Assembly: GCA_005502805.1 (NCBI GenBank)
Contig: SCMY01000020.1
Span: 1-50,813, forward strand
Length of the DNA: 50,813 nucleotides
Direction: 5' to 3'
Source: Rhizobiales bacterium 2SD
GTDB taxonomy: Bacteria > Pseudomonadota > Alphaproteobacteria > Rhizobiales > Beijerinckiaceae
Positions within the stretch are counted from its first letter, which is position 1. Every line of letters starts with the position of its first letter. Below the pieces are notes generated by a model that did no database searches, was not told the DNA's origin, and worked only from the letters and a program-made list of their open reading frames with translations. The translations under genes and the position numbers were made by a program. This document shows, in pieces, positions 25,399 through 33,971 of this stretch.

Positions 25399-26609
25399 CG
25401 GCCTCCGATTTCGACTCGTTGCCCGACACGGGTCTTGCTGCGAGGCGGGTCGCTCACCGTCCTGCCGAGAAGCGCGCTCTCGTAGACGTCCATGGTGCGA
25501 TCGACGATCGCGCCCCAGCCGAAGGAATCGAGTACCCGGGCGGCGCGCTCGGCACCTTCGGTCGGATTGGGGGCGGCGAGCTTCGCGCGCAGCGCTTGCG
25601 CGAGCGCATCGATGTCGCCCAACGGGAAGTAGCTGTCGCTGCCGAGGTCGAGCGCGAGATTGGCGTCGATGTCGCTCGCCAGGCAGGGCGCCCCGTAGCT
25701 GAGGGCTTCGAGGAGCACCATCGGCATGCCCTCATGGCTCGAGGGCAGGACGAACAGAGCTGCATGCCGATAGAGCTGGGACAGGGCCTCGCCGCGCTGG
25801 AAACCCGCCATCACCACGCCGGGTGTCGCTGCCGCCGCTGCCTCGACCTCGCGCTGATAGCGTCCCGCATGGTCGGCCATGCCGGCGATGACGAGCTTGA
25901 GACCGGGATCGCCGAGACGCGCGAAGGCCCGGATCAGGTCGAGATGCCGCTTCTCCTCGACGATCCTGCCGACGCTCAGGACATAGCGCTGCGGTGTGAC
26001 CTGGATACGGTCGAGCCAGGAGATGTCGAGCTTCGGGAACGGGTTCTCGACGCCGTTCGGAATGAAGATCGCGCCGACGCTGAATTTGCGGCGGACGCTG
26101 TCGACGATCACCTTCGACACGCCGATGTTCGCATGGGAGAACAGCATGCCCATTGCCTCGCCAACCCGCAGGATCGACTTGGCAAGGAGCCCCCATTTCT
26201 GGCGTTCATAGTCGAAGCCGTGATGCGTCACCACGACGTGGAGGCCGAGCAGGCGCGCGAATGGGGTGAGCAGGGCTGGCCCGATCGCATGGATGTGCAC
26301 GAGGTCCGGGTTGCGCCCGGCGGCGACGATCAAGCCCAGCGCCGTATGCGCCAGGGCTTCGAAGCTGCGCGAGCGCGGCGCCCAGACCGGTGTGACGGTG
26401 ACGCCTTTCCAGACATAGGGCCGTTGCGAGGGCAGGTAGGGCGCGCGGCCGAGCACCTCGACCCGCCAGCCTCGCTCCGCCAGGCGCGCCGAGATCGCCG
26501 CGACATGGGTCTCTACCCCGCCTTGGATCTCCGGGATGCCGCGCAGGCCGACGAAGATCACGGTTCGTTCGGGTAGGCTTGCGCTGCTTGGCGGGATCAG
26601 CGTGTACAT
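25395..26609 (-). CDS. GT4-family glycosyltransferase
   Basis: A 404-residue GT-B fold enzyme. The N-terminal domain has FVGLRGIPEIQGGVETHV, a start typical of GT4 enzymes in exopolysaccharide clusters. The C-terminal domain has YVLSVGRIVEEKRHLDLI and the E-x7-E nucleotide-sugar motif in SSHEGMPMVLLEALSYGAP. It would add a sugar to the undecaprenyl-linked repeat unit on the cytoplasmic side. The ATG overlaps the preceding gene's stop by one base (ATGA-type junction on the minus strand). A longer open frame upstream lies within that gene. Confidence 0.9.
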   Translation of the reverse strand: MYTLIPPSSASLPERTVIFVGLRGIPEIQGGVETHVAAISARLAERGWRVEVLGRAPYLPSQRPYVWKGVTVTPVWAPRSRSFEALAHTALGLIVAAGRNPDLVHIHAIGPALLTPFARLLGLHVVVTHHGFDYERQKWGLLAKSILRVGEAMGMLFSHANIGVSKVIVDSVRRKFSVGAIFIPNGVENPFPKLDISWLDRIQVTPQRYVLSVGRIVEEKRHLDLIRAFARLGDPGLKLVIAGMADHAGRYQREVEAAAAATPGVVMAGFQRGEALSQLYRHAALFVLPSSHEGMPMVLLEALSYGAPCLASDIDANLALDLGSDSYFPLGDIDALAQALRAKLAAPNPTEGAERAARVLDSFGWGAIVDRTMDVYESALLGRTVSDPPRSKTRVGQRVEIGGR

Positions 26610-27835
26610 CAGCCGAGCGCCTCGTAGAGAGCGGTGGTGCGCTCGCGATATCGGTCGGGCGCAAATTCCCGCGCGACCCAGTCGCGACCAGTCGCCCCCA
26701 TTCCGGCGCGAGCGGAGGGCGGAAGGGCGGCAAGCGCGGCGAGCGCCTCGGCCAGCATGACGGGGTTGGCCGGCTCCACGAGGGCGCCGGTCTCGCCATC
26801 GGCGACAAGTTCCGGAATGCCGCCGATCCGCGTGCCGATGACCGGGCGCCCGAGGGCATAGGCTTCGAGGACGCTGATCGGAGCATTCTCGTACCACTCG
26901 GACGGGAGAACCAGCGCCCGCGCCTCGCCGATCAGCCGCTGCAAGGCCGGCTTGTCGAGATGGCCGGTGAAGGCGACCTCGACGCCGAGATCCTGCGCAA
27001 GCTTGCGCAAGGCCGGCTCTTCCGGGCCACTGCCGGCCAGGACCAGCTGCTGGCGGGACAGCGCCGCGGCGCGCACCAGCGTTGCCAGCCCCTTCTCTGG
27101 CGCGAGGCGGCCGGCATAGACGACATAGTCGCCTTCATGCGTGGCCGGCGAATAGGCTTTCGCGTCGATGCTGTTGGGGATGTAGGCGATACGGCTGGCA
27201 TCCCAGCCCCATTCCACCAGCTTGTCACGATAGAAGCGGCTCGGGGCGATCAGGCGATCGATGGTGTCGCGATAGAGGCCGAAGCTGCGGTGAACCAGCG
27301 TCTCCAGCAGGACAAGGCCGCTGACCAGCGCGGATTCCTTGACGCAGCGATGGAGCAGGACATTGTGGATGCGGCTGCCATGGCAGCGCTCGCAGACGCG
27401 ACCCCGGCTCAGCATCTTGTAGGCCGGGCAGGCGATCTTCAGATCGTGCGCCGTCATCACCAGCGGCACGCCTTCGGCCTTCAGGGCTCCGAAGATCGAC
27501 GGCGAGATATGATGGTAGACATTGTGGGCGTGCGCGACGGTTGGCGGCGCCCGCCCGATCAGGGCGAGGATCTTTCGCCGAGCCTCCAGCGAATAAATCA
27601 CCTTGGCGGCCTGCTTCGCCTTGGTGACTGGTCCGCCCGGCCCACCATATTCGATCTCGGAGACGAAATACTCGGACCAGGCGCTCGGCAGATTGGCGGG
27701 GTGCCGCATCGCGAAGGGCACGACCTCCCAGCCGGCCGCCGTAAACAGCTCGATCTGGTCGAGGAAGACGCTCTCGGCGCCGCCGCGTCGATAGAAGTAG
27801 TTGTTGATGGCCAGGAGCCGCCGGACGTGCGTCAT
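26609..27835 (-). CDS. GT4-family glycosyltransferase
   Basis: A 408-residue GT-B fold enzyme distinct from its neighbour. The N-terminal domain starts AINNYFYRRGGAESVFLDQI, and HAHNVYHHISPSIF is the usual acceptor-side histidine region. A cysteine cluster (IACPAYKMLSRGRVCERCHG) is typical of a GT4 subgroup found in polysaccharide clusters. The donor side shows VVYAGRLAPEKGLATLV and SEWYENAPISVLEAYALGRP with the E-x7-E motif. A likely role is transfer of one sugar of the repeat unit. The 4-base overlaps at both ends indicate translational coupling. Confidence 0.9.
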   Translation of the reverse strand: MTHVRRLLAINNYFYRRGGAESVFLDQIELFTAAGWEVVPFAMRHPANLPSAWSEYFVSEIEYGGPGGPVTKAKQAAKVIYSLEARRKILALIGRAPPTVAHAHNVYHHISPSIFGALKAEGVPLVMTAHDLKIACPAYKMLSRGRVCERCHGSRIHNVLLHRCVKESALVSGLVLLETLVHRSFGLYRDTIDRLIAPSRFYRDKLVEWGWDASRIAYIPNSIDAKAYSPATHEGDYVVYAGRLAPEKGLATLVRAAALSRQQLVLAGSGPEEPALRKLAQDLGVEVAFTGHLDKPALQRLIGEARALVLPSEWYENAPISVLEAYALGRPVIGTRIGGIPELVADGETGALVEPANPVMLAEALAALAALPPSARAGMGATGRDWVAREFAPDRYRERTTALYEALG

Positions 27836-28647
27836 GGCGCCCTCTCCCGCAAGCCCATGCGGTCGAGCGCCGCGTCGACGGTCAGGACATGGCAGCCGCG
27901 TGCGAGCGCGTAGCCGACCAGCAGCCGGAAGCCGGGGGCGGTGCAGCCATAAGGCGTCGGCCGCGGCGCGATGTCGTGCGTGAAGAAGATCAGCCAGCCG
28001 GGATCGGCAATGAGCGCATCGATCCAGCGGACCAGTCCCAGGACGTGTTGCTGCGGCTGCCGGATCTCGACCGCGCGCAGGAAGGTCGGGTCGGTCGGGC
28101 CGCGATTGATCCCCTCGCCGCCGGCGCGGCAGGTGCGGAAGGCATTGGCGAGGATGGCCCGCTTCCCGAAGGAGCCGCTGTTGTAGGGATAAGCGAAGTT
28201 GCGTCGGCCGGACCTGGGATCGATCGCATCGAGATAACCGGCGTTGCGGGCGAGATCCTCGACCAGAGTCTCGCTGTCGACATGCCGCAGGTCGCGATGC
28301 GCATGGCTATGGCAGCCGATCTCGTGGCCGCGCGCGGCGAGCTCCTTGCAGCCTGCCAGATCGATCATTGTGCGACCGGGCTCGACCCGCCCGGCGAGGC
28401 CGCCGGAGATGTAGAAGGTACCGCGCACGCCGTCCGCTTCGAGGATCGTGGCGCCGGCATCGAGGGCGGACGCAGGCACGTCATCGAAGGTGAAGGAGAC
28501 GATCGGCTCCCGCGTGGACACCTGCACGACCTGCCAGGGCGAAGCCCGGAGCAGCCGGTTCTCCAGGCGGCCGGCGAAGCGGTCGACCAGAGTGGTCAAA
28601 CGGGCCATGTGCTCCGGAGGAGGCGGAAAGATCGCGGCGCTAGACAT
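27832..28647 (-). CDS. polysaccharide deacetylase (carbohydrate esterase 4)
   Basis: A 271-residue NodB-homology protein. The catalytic and metal residues are visible: SFTFDDVP (Asp55, Asp56) and the H-x3-H metal site CHSHAH (His113, His117) after GHEIG. No signal peptide is evident, so it may act in the cytoplasm or need another export route. It probably removes N- or O-acetyl groups from the polysaccharide or a lipid-linked precursor. The start was set at an ATG overlapping the polymerase gene's end by 8 bases; the longer frame runs deeper into that gene. Confidence 0.85.
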   Translation of the reverse strand: MSSAAIFPPPPEHMARLTTLVDRFAGRLENRLLRASPWQVVQVSTREPIVSFTFDDVPASALDAGATILEADGVRGTFYISGGLAGRVEPGRTMIDLAGCKELAARGHEIGCHSHAHRDLRHVDSETLVEDLARNAGYLDAIDPRSGRRNFAYPYNSGSFGKRAILANAFRTCRAGGEGINRGPTDPTFLRAVEIRQPQQHVLGLVRWIDALIADPGWLIFFTHDIAPRPTPYGCTAPGFRLLVGYALARGCHVLTVDAALDRMGLRERAP

Positions 28648-29965
28648 GGACGGGTTCCATGCTGCGGCGATGATTTGCCGGCTCCCTGATCTCGTGCGCA
28701 TTGGCCTGGAGATGCAGGCCGAAGATCGCGACGACCAGCATGAACCAGATCAGGCTGCCCGACTGGAAGAACAGGCTCTCGACGCAGGCGACCAGGATCC
28801 CGTAGAGCCAGATCCGCACGAAGAAGCGCGTCAGGACGGGATCGTTCGCCGTGGCCTCGGCCCGGGCGATGTCGCGCAGTGGCAGCCAGACGAGCAGGAC
28901 CAGCGTCAGGGCGAGACCGGGCAGGCCGGTGGTGATCGCCATGTCGAGATAGGCGTTGTGGCCGTTGAAGGCGGCGAAGGCCCAGCTCGCCGCGGCCCCG
29001 CCCTTGTGGACCATCGCGTCGGTCTGCCAGAACAGCTGGAAGCCGTAGCCGGTCAGCGGATTGTCCGTGGCGGCGGCGGCGCCGATCTTCCAGATGTCGG
29101 TTCGGTTGGTGAAGCTCGGGTCGATTCCAAGCTGTCCGACCAGCTCGCGCATGGCCGGAGAGATCGAGCAGCCGATCGTCAGGATGTTGACGGCAGCGAT
29201 ACCGAGGATGACCATCGGCATCCGCATGGCGCGCCAGCGCTCGAAAACCCAGGCGATGGCGAGAATGCCGGGTAGGGCCAGAGCGGCGGATTTTCCGCCG
29301 GTGCGGGTCAGGAAGACGATCGCCAGCAGCACCATCGCTGCTCCGACGATCCGGCGGCCGGTGCCGAACAGATAGAGCCCGGCGAAGCTGATGACTACCA
29401 TTGCCGCGGCCGCGACGTTCTTGTGGGCGAAATGGCCGCGCCAGAGTCCGGCATTCATTGGTTCGCGGACTTCGTTGGCCTGGTGGATCGCCAGCTGCGG
29501 CATCAGGGCGACGCCGGCATAGGCGAGCCCGAGCGCACCGAGGCAGCAGAGCGTGAGCATGCCGGCGAACTGGCGTTCGGAGCGCGGCAGCAGCAGGAGG
29601 ACGCTGCCGTTCACGATCGTCAGCGTCGCCAGGAAGACTCGCTTGAGCGCGATGTCGGGCTGGGCGGAGAACGCCGAGACGAGCCCGAACCAGAGCAGCA
29701 GCACGATGAGGAGACCGCGCGGGCGGGCGACCAGATGGCGCGCCGGTGAGGCGAAGACTGTCAGCCACAGCGCAACCGTCAGGGTAAGATAGATGACCTG
29801 GTTGATCGTGTTCGACTTGGCGGTGGCGGCGGCGTTCGCATCGGCCGCTGACAGGTCGATGAACGGCGTCAGCGTGACCAGGTAGAACAGCAGTGTCGCC
29901 GCGAAGAGCAAGGCTCCGGCATGACCACCCGTCGTGCTCTCGCGCTCATATGTCGTCTGGCTCAT
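28640..29965 (-). CDS. Wzy/WaaL-type polysaccharide polymerase
   Basis: A 441-residue membrane protein with about 11 hydrophobic segments and a large periplasmic loop near residues 270-330. That loop has the O-antigen ligase/polymerase signs: FTNRTDIWKIG, NPLTGYGFQLFW and AFNGHNAYLDMAITTGLPGL (HN-x-Y-L motif). The context with Wzx and Wzz argues for polymerase rather than lipid A ligase. It joins lipid-linked repeat units in the periplasm. Its start overlaps wzz by 4 bases. Confidence 0.87.
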   Translation of the reverse strand: MSQTTYERESTTGGHAGALLFAATLLFYLVTLTPFIDLSAADANAAATAKSNTINQVIYLTLTVALWLTVFASPARHLVARPRGLLIVLLLWFGLVSAFSAQPDIALKRVFLATLTIVNGSVLLLLPRSERQFAGMLTLCCLGALGLAYAGVALMPQLAIHQANEVREPMNAGLWRGHFAHKNVAAAAMVVISFAGLYLFGTGRRIVGAAMVLLAIVFLTRTGGKSAALALPGILAIAWVFERWRAMRMPMVILGIAAVNILTIGCSISPAMRELVGQLGIDPSFTNRTDIWKIGAAAATDNPLTGYGFQLFWQTDAMVHKGGAAASWAFAAFNGHNAYLDMAITTGLPGLALTLVLLVWLPLRDIARAEATANDPVLTRFFVRIWLYGILVACVESLFFQSGSLIWFMLVVAIFGLHLQANAHEIREPANHRRSMEPVHV

Positions 29966-31401
29966 GGGGCTGCGCTCCTGCTGGACCGAAGATCATCGAG
30001 ACAGCCGAGAGCCATGAGCGCACTCGCCGCGAGGAGCAGCCCAAGCGCGACGCCCGCGGCAGCCGCAATCATCGGACGAGGCGGCCAAGTCGCGCGTGAC
30101 GGCCGCGCTGCGGCCGTGATTACGCGGACATCGGTCGCGTCGATCTGCTGGCGCTGGGCGGCTTCGCCCGCCCGGGTCAGGAAGGTCTGGTAAAGCGCGG
30201 TCTTGGCGCTCGCCTCGCGCTCGAGCTCGCGCAATTTCACCTGAGCCTGGTCGTCGACGGAGACGCTGCCGCGCAGCGTGCGCGTCTCGCCCGTGAGCGC
30301 GTCGAGCGCCTTCCTGGCCTGATCGACCTCGACGCGCGCGCTGCGTCGAAGCCGCTCCGTCTCGGATTTGATTGCCTTGGCGAGGGCATCGGCCTCGGTC
30401 AGCACGCTCGTCAGCGAGGGATGGCGTGGCCCCAGGGTCTTGGAGAGCACTGCGACCTGCCGGCGCAAGGCCGCCTCGTCGGCGAGCAATCCGGCCAGGG
30501 TCTGCGACTGGACACCGCCGCCTTGCGCGCCATGCTGTGCGACTGCCCGCGAGATTTCCGCATAGCGTGCCTCCGCTTCGGCGAGGCGCGCCTTGGCGTC
30601 GGTCAGCTTGCCGCTCATCCGCTCCAGGGCTTCCGCGCTGAGCGGCTGCCGCGACGAATTCTGCTGCAGGCCATAGGCGCGGCGGAAGGCTTCGACCCGG
30701 TCTTCCGCTTCGGTCGCGGCGGCCTTGATCTCGCTGAGCCGGGCGGCCAGCCCTTGCGCCGCGCGCCCCACCCGTTCGGCATCGGCCCGTACGACCTCAT
30801 CGCGGAAGGTCTCGGCGATGGCATTTGAGAGCCGTGCGGCCAATGCTGCGTCGCTCGCCCAGACCGACAGGGAGACGACATAGGAGCGTTCCTGCCGGGC
30901 GATCTTGACGCGGCTCGCCAGCATGGTAGCCGGATCGGGCCCCTCGGCAGATGACTCGGGTCGATCGAAAGCCCCCAGGAGGCCAAACAGCGGCGGCTTG
31001 CTCGCGAATTCCGGCTCGCTTTTCAGGGCGAGCTCGTCGGCGACCCGGCGCAGGACGTTGCCCGAGGAGATCATCCGCATCTTGCTCTCGACATCGAGGA
31101 TCTGGCTGTCGCTCTGGATGTTCGTCGCGTAGAGGTCGTTCGGGGCGATCAGCAGGTTCGACGGCGCGATCGTCAGCTCCGTCGTCGCGGTGAAGCGCGG
31201 CGTCAGCAGGCGCGTGATGCCGACCGCGGCAACCGCGCCGACGAGCGCCGCGACCAGCATCCAGAGCCAGCCGCGCAGCAGCCAGCCCAGGATCCGGGTG
31301 GCGTTGATCGTGCGGACGGGCGGAGGGGGCAGTTCGAGGGACCGACGATAATGAGCCTCGTCCCCGGGCCGCATCTTGCTGCTGTCGGTCGTGAGATACA
31401 T
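29962..31401 (-). CDS. Wzz/GumC-type chain length determinant
   Basis: A 479-residue inner-membrane protein. A first helix (LWMLVAALVGAVAAVGITRL, about 46-65) is followed by the Wzz beta domain with PRFTATTELTIAPSN, a long periplasmic coiled-coil region (about 190-400, many Ala, Glu, Leu and Arg heptads) and a second helix near 440-465 after a Pro-rich segment (ARPSRATWPPRPM). It stops soon after that helix, so there is no fused BY-kinase domain. It controls polymer length and couples polymerisation to export. A short upstream frame with a better ribosome site ends 12 bases before this start and may help its translation. Confidence 0.88.
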   Translation of the reverse strand: MYLTTDSSKMRPGDEAHYRRSLELPPPPVRTINATRILGWLLRGWLWMLVAALVGAVAAVGITRLLTPRFTATTELTIAPSNLLIAPNDLYATNIQSDSQILDVESKMRMISSGNVLRRVADELALKSEPEFASKPPLFGLLGAFDRPESSAEGPDPATMLASRVKIARQERSYVVSLSVWASDAALAARLSNAIAETFRDEVVRADAERVGRAAQGLAARLSEIKAAATEAEDRVEAFRRAYGLQQNSSRQPLSAEALERMSGKLTDAKARLAEAEARYAEISRAVAQHGAQGGGVQSQTLAGLLADEAALRRQVAVLSKTLGPRHPSLTSVLTEADALAKAIKSETERLRRSARVEVDQARKALDALTGETRTLRGSVSVDDQAQVKLRELEREASAKTALYQTFLTRAGEAAQRQQIDATDVRVITAAARPSRATWPPRPMIAAAAGVALGLLLAASALMALGCLDDLRSSRSAAP

Positions 31402-31413
31402 TGCGGGCCTGCG

Positions 31414-31509
31414 TCAGCGCGAGCGGCGAGCAATGAGCGTCCTGGTGGGAGACGCTGGACCTGAAGCGCTGAAAATCGGCGCAAGGCTGACCGTAGCAAT
31501 CGTGGCCAT
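31414..31509 (-). CDS. possible 31-residue leader peptide before wzz
   Basis: A short frame with an ATG preceded by GGGGAGAGAC, a better ribosome site than that of wzz itself. The peptide is Ala/Ser/Thr-rich at the start and ends in basic residues (TLIARRSR). It ends 12 bases before the wzz ATG, close enough for translational coupling. I recognise no family; chance occurrence is possible. Confidence 0.28.
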   Translation of the reverse strand: MATIATVSLAPIFSASGPASPTRTLIARRSR

Positions 31510-31602
31510 GTCTCTCCCCGTATCCGCTAGTCTTTTCAGGATTGCAATTACTGGTTGAGATAACGGCTTTCTTCTGAGATTATGCAACCTATGGTAGTTT
31601 AT

Positions 31603-31619
31603 TTAATTAAACATTAACC
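31603..31619 (+). promoter_or_regulatory. CtrA-type box between wzz and wzx
   Basis: TTAATTAAACATTAACC fits the full CtrA consensus TTAA-N7-TTAAC exactly. It lies in the most AT-rich stretch of the window (about 31550-31620), in the divergent promoter region and about 36 bases before the flippase start. CtrA is the alphaproteobacterial cell-cycle and envelope regulator. Chance is not excluded in an AT-rich patch. Confidence 0.5.
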
Positions 31620-31654
31620 TTACCGGGTGGGCCCGGATCTCAAGGGAGCTCTTG

Positions 31655-32971
31655 TTGGGTGAATCCTTGAAGGACATCGGCGACAGAATTCGGCGCACCG
31701 GCCCAATTCTCTTCAGCTACCTGCTGTCGAGCGGGTCCCTGGCGTTGGCCGCACTATCGCAGCTCGTCACCTTCGCCATTCTGGGACGTGCCCTCGGGCC
31801 GACCGAGTTTGGCCTGTTCGTGCAGATTTCGGCGGTGACCGCGATTGCGGTCCAGCTCTGCGGCCTCGGCGCCTCCGACTGCCTGTTGCGCAGCGTCTCG
31901 CGCGAGCCCGGGAGTTATGCAAGCCTGCTCGGACACAATCTCCTGCTGATCGGGCTGAGCGGGGTGGCGCTCGTCATCGGCGGCGCCGTGGCGATGATCT
32001 CCTGGTCCCGTATGGGATCCGGCGTCACTGTCGATATATCGACCTTGGTGCTGCTGCTCGTCGGTAATGTCGTGCTCGTGCGGGTCATCCTGCTCGTCGA
32101 GACCGTCTTCCTCAGCCTGGGTCGCGTTCATGCTGCCAATCGTGCGGTGCTCGGCTTCGCCCTGGCGCGCATGGGCACGGCCGCCCTTGCCTGCATGATG
32201 TTCCGGGTTTCGACTTTGTCGGAATGGGCGCTCTGGCAGTGCGGCGGGAATCTCGTCTACGCCATGCTGGGCGCTGCATGGCTCGCCCCTCTCGGCCGGC
32301 CAAGGCTCGCGATCCTGCGCGAGGAATTGCAAGCCGGCCTGCTGTTCTCCTCGCAGTTCGCGGTGCGGGCCGTTCGCTCCAATGTCGATCTTTTGGTGAT
32401 CAGCCTGTTTACCCCGATCGAAACGGTCGGCAGCTACGGCATCGCCAGGCGGATCGTCGACAGCAGCTATCTGGCGATCGACGCCCTCAACCGGCTGGTC
32501 TATCCGCGGCTGGCGCGGGAGAGCCGCGACGGGTTGCATCTCGCCCTGCCCGCGGCAAAACGCGCTTTGGGTGCGGCGCTCGTCCTCGGTACGGCAACGT
32601 TCCTCGCATTGTTCACGCTGGCACCCTGGCTTCCGGCCCTGTTCGGCCGCGACTATCACGATCTCTCGTTTTTCGTGCGCTGCCTGTCGGGAACCATCCT
32701 CCTCGTCGGCGCCTGGGCGGCTGCGATCGACCTGCTCGGCGCATCGGGACGGCAGGATGCGCGAGCCTGGATCATGAACGGCGCCAATCTGCTGGGCAGC
32801 GTCGCGATCGCGGCGGCAACCTGGCTCGCCGCGCCGATCGGCACCTTCGTCGCGCTCTATGCGATCGACGGCGCCATCGTCGCGGCCTCCTGGCTCGTGG
32901 TGTTTCGGTTCGCCAGGCGCAGCCGCCTGCATCCGGTGCCGCCCGCCCAGGCCAGCCTCGCGCCCTCATGA
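31655..32971 (+). CDS. Wzx-type polysaccharide flippase
   Basis: A 438-residue membrane protein of the MATE/MOP superfamily with about 12 hydrophobic segments. It opens with FSYLLSSGSLALAALSQLVT and AILGRALGPTEFGLFVQISA, a typical Wzx start; the GPTEFGLF motif is shared by the family. Later parts include NVDLLVISLFTPIETVGSYG. It moves lipid-linked repeat units to the periplasmic face. There is no ATG near the beginning; two TTG codons at 31652 and 31655 follow AGGGAG, and the second has better spacing. It is the only plus-strand gene of the cluster, and its 3' end overlaps the convergent GT2 gene by 6 bases. Confidence 0.88.
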   Translation: MGESLKDIGDRIRRTGPILFSYLLSSGSLALAALSQLVTFAILGRALGPTEFGLFVQISAVTAIAVQLCGLGASDCLLRSVSREPGSYASLLGHNLLLIGLSGVALVIGGAVAMISWSRMGSGVTVDISTLVLLLVGNVVLVRVILLVETVFLSLGRVHAANRAVLGFALARMGTAALACMMFRVSTLSEWALWQCGGNLVYAMLGAAWLAPLGRPRLAILREELQAGLLFSSQFAVRAVRSNVDLLVISLFTPIETVGSYGIARRIVDSSYLAIDALNRLVYPRLARESRDGLHLALPAAKRALGAALVLGTATFLALFTLAPWLPALFGRDYHDLSFFVRCLSGTILLVGAWAAAIDLLGASGRQDARAWIMNGANLLGSVAIAAATWLAAPIGTFVALYAIDGAIVAASWLVVFRFARRSRLHPVPPAQASLAPS

Positions 32972-33961
32972 TCCGTCACGGACGATCCGGCTCTCGATCC
33001 AGGCTTCCGGCGTCTTCCGCGCTTGGAAGAAGCCGAGAGGCAAGGCGGCGGCGTGGAACAGCCAGGCGACGACCGCATAAAGGCCGAGCGCCAGGCTGCG
33101 CTGACGCAGGCTCATTACCCCGACGACGCCTGCCGTCAGGGCGATATCGATCGTAAGCCCCAAAGCTGGGTTCGGTAGCGCGAAGGGCAGCACGATCATC
33201 GCGGTCAGCCAGAGATAGACGGCCATCCAGAGCTTCAGCTCGGGCAACTCCTCGACCAGGCGGCGCCATTGCGGCTTGCCGAGCGCGGCGCGCAGCAACT
33301 CGCCGATTCCGCGCAGATAGCCCGACTTCCAGCGCCGGAGCAGCAAGGTGTAGGCGTTCAGTGCATGGCCAAAGTGGCGCACGAAGCGGCGATCGAGGCG
33401 ATGCAAGGTCCAGCCCCGGGCCCGTAGGCGCAGGCCGAGGTCGAACTCCTCGTAGCCGTGCAGATTGCGATCCGACAGGTATCCGGCTTGCACGACCGCC
33501 TCCCGGCGATAGAGGCCGCCGCCATTCATGCGGTCGATCGGGCCGGCGCGGCTCTCCGGCGACATCCTGCGCCCGCGCCGGATGTATTCGAGACTGGTGT
33601 CGTTCATCTCCTCGACATGGCCCGTGACGCCGGCGGCGCGAGGATTGGCTGAAAGGTAGGCGAGGGCTTCGGGCAGGAAGCCGGGGTCGAGCAGCATATC
33701 GCCGTCCATCAGGCAGATGAACGGCTCGCGGCTGTACTGGAAGCCGAGCTGGGGGCCGATGCCGCAGCTTGGGCGGATGGCCGGCGCGAGCTGGACGACG
33801 CGGACGGAATAGCTCGCTGCGATGGAGAGCGTGCGGTCGTGCGAGCCGCCATCGGCGACGATGATCTCGCCGCTTCCACCCAGTGCCGCCAGCACGCTCT
33901 CGATCGCGGCGCCGATCCTCGCCTCTTCGTTGAGCGTCTTGAGAATGATCGATACCGCCAT
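32966..33961 (-). CDS. GT2-family glycosyltransferase with membrane tail
   Basis: A 331-residue GT-A fold enzyme. It begins MAVSIILKTLNEEARIGAAI, has IIVADGGSHDRTLSIA for nucleotide binding and a D-x-D site in CLMDGDMLLD (Asp86, Asp88). The acceptor/base region is GGGLYRREAVVQAG and YEEFDLGLRLRARGW. Two to three hydrophobic segments follow (about 240-310), so it is membrane-anchored. It probably adds a sugar to the repeat unit. The start is the ATG just after the GNAT-like gene; a longer upstream frame would run into that gene. Confidence 0.88.
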   Translation of the reverse strand: MAVSIILKTLNEEARIGAAIESVLAALGGSGEIIVADGGSHDRTLSIAASYSVRVVQLAPAIRPSCGIGPQLGFQYSREPFICLMDGDMLLDPGFLPEALAYLSANPRAAGVTGHVEEMNDTSLEYIRRGRRMSPESRAGPIDRMNGGGLYRREAVVQAGYLSDRNLHGYEEFDLGLRLRARGWTLHRLDRRFVRHFGHALNAYTLLLRRWKSGYLRGIGELLRAALGKPQWRRLVEELPELKLWMAVYLWLTAMIVLPFALPNPALGLTIDIALTAGVVGVMSLRQRSLALGLYAVVAWLFHAAALPLGFFQARKTPEAWIESRIVRDGS

Positions 33962-33971
33962 CGCAACCGTC

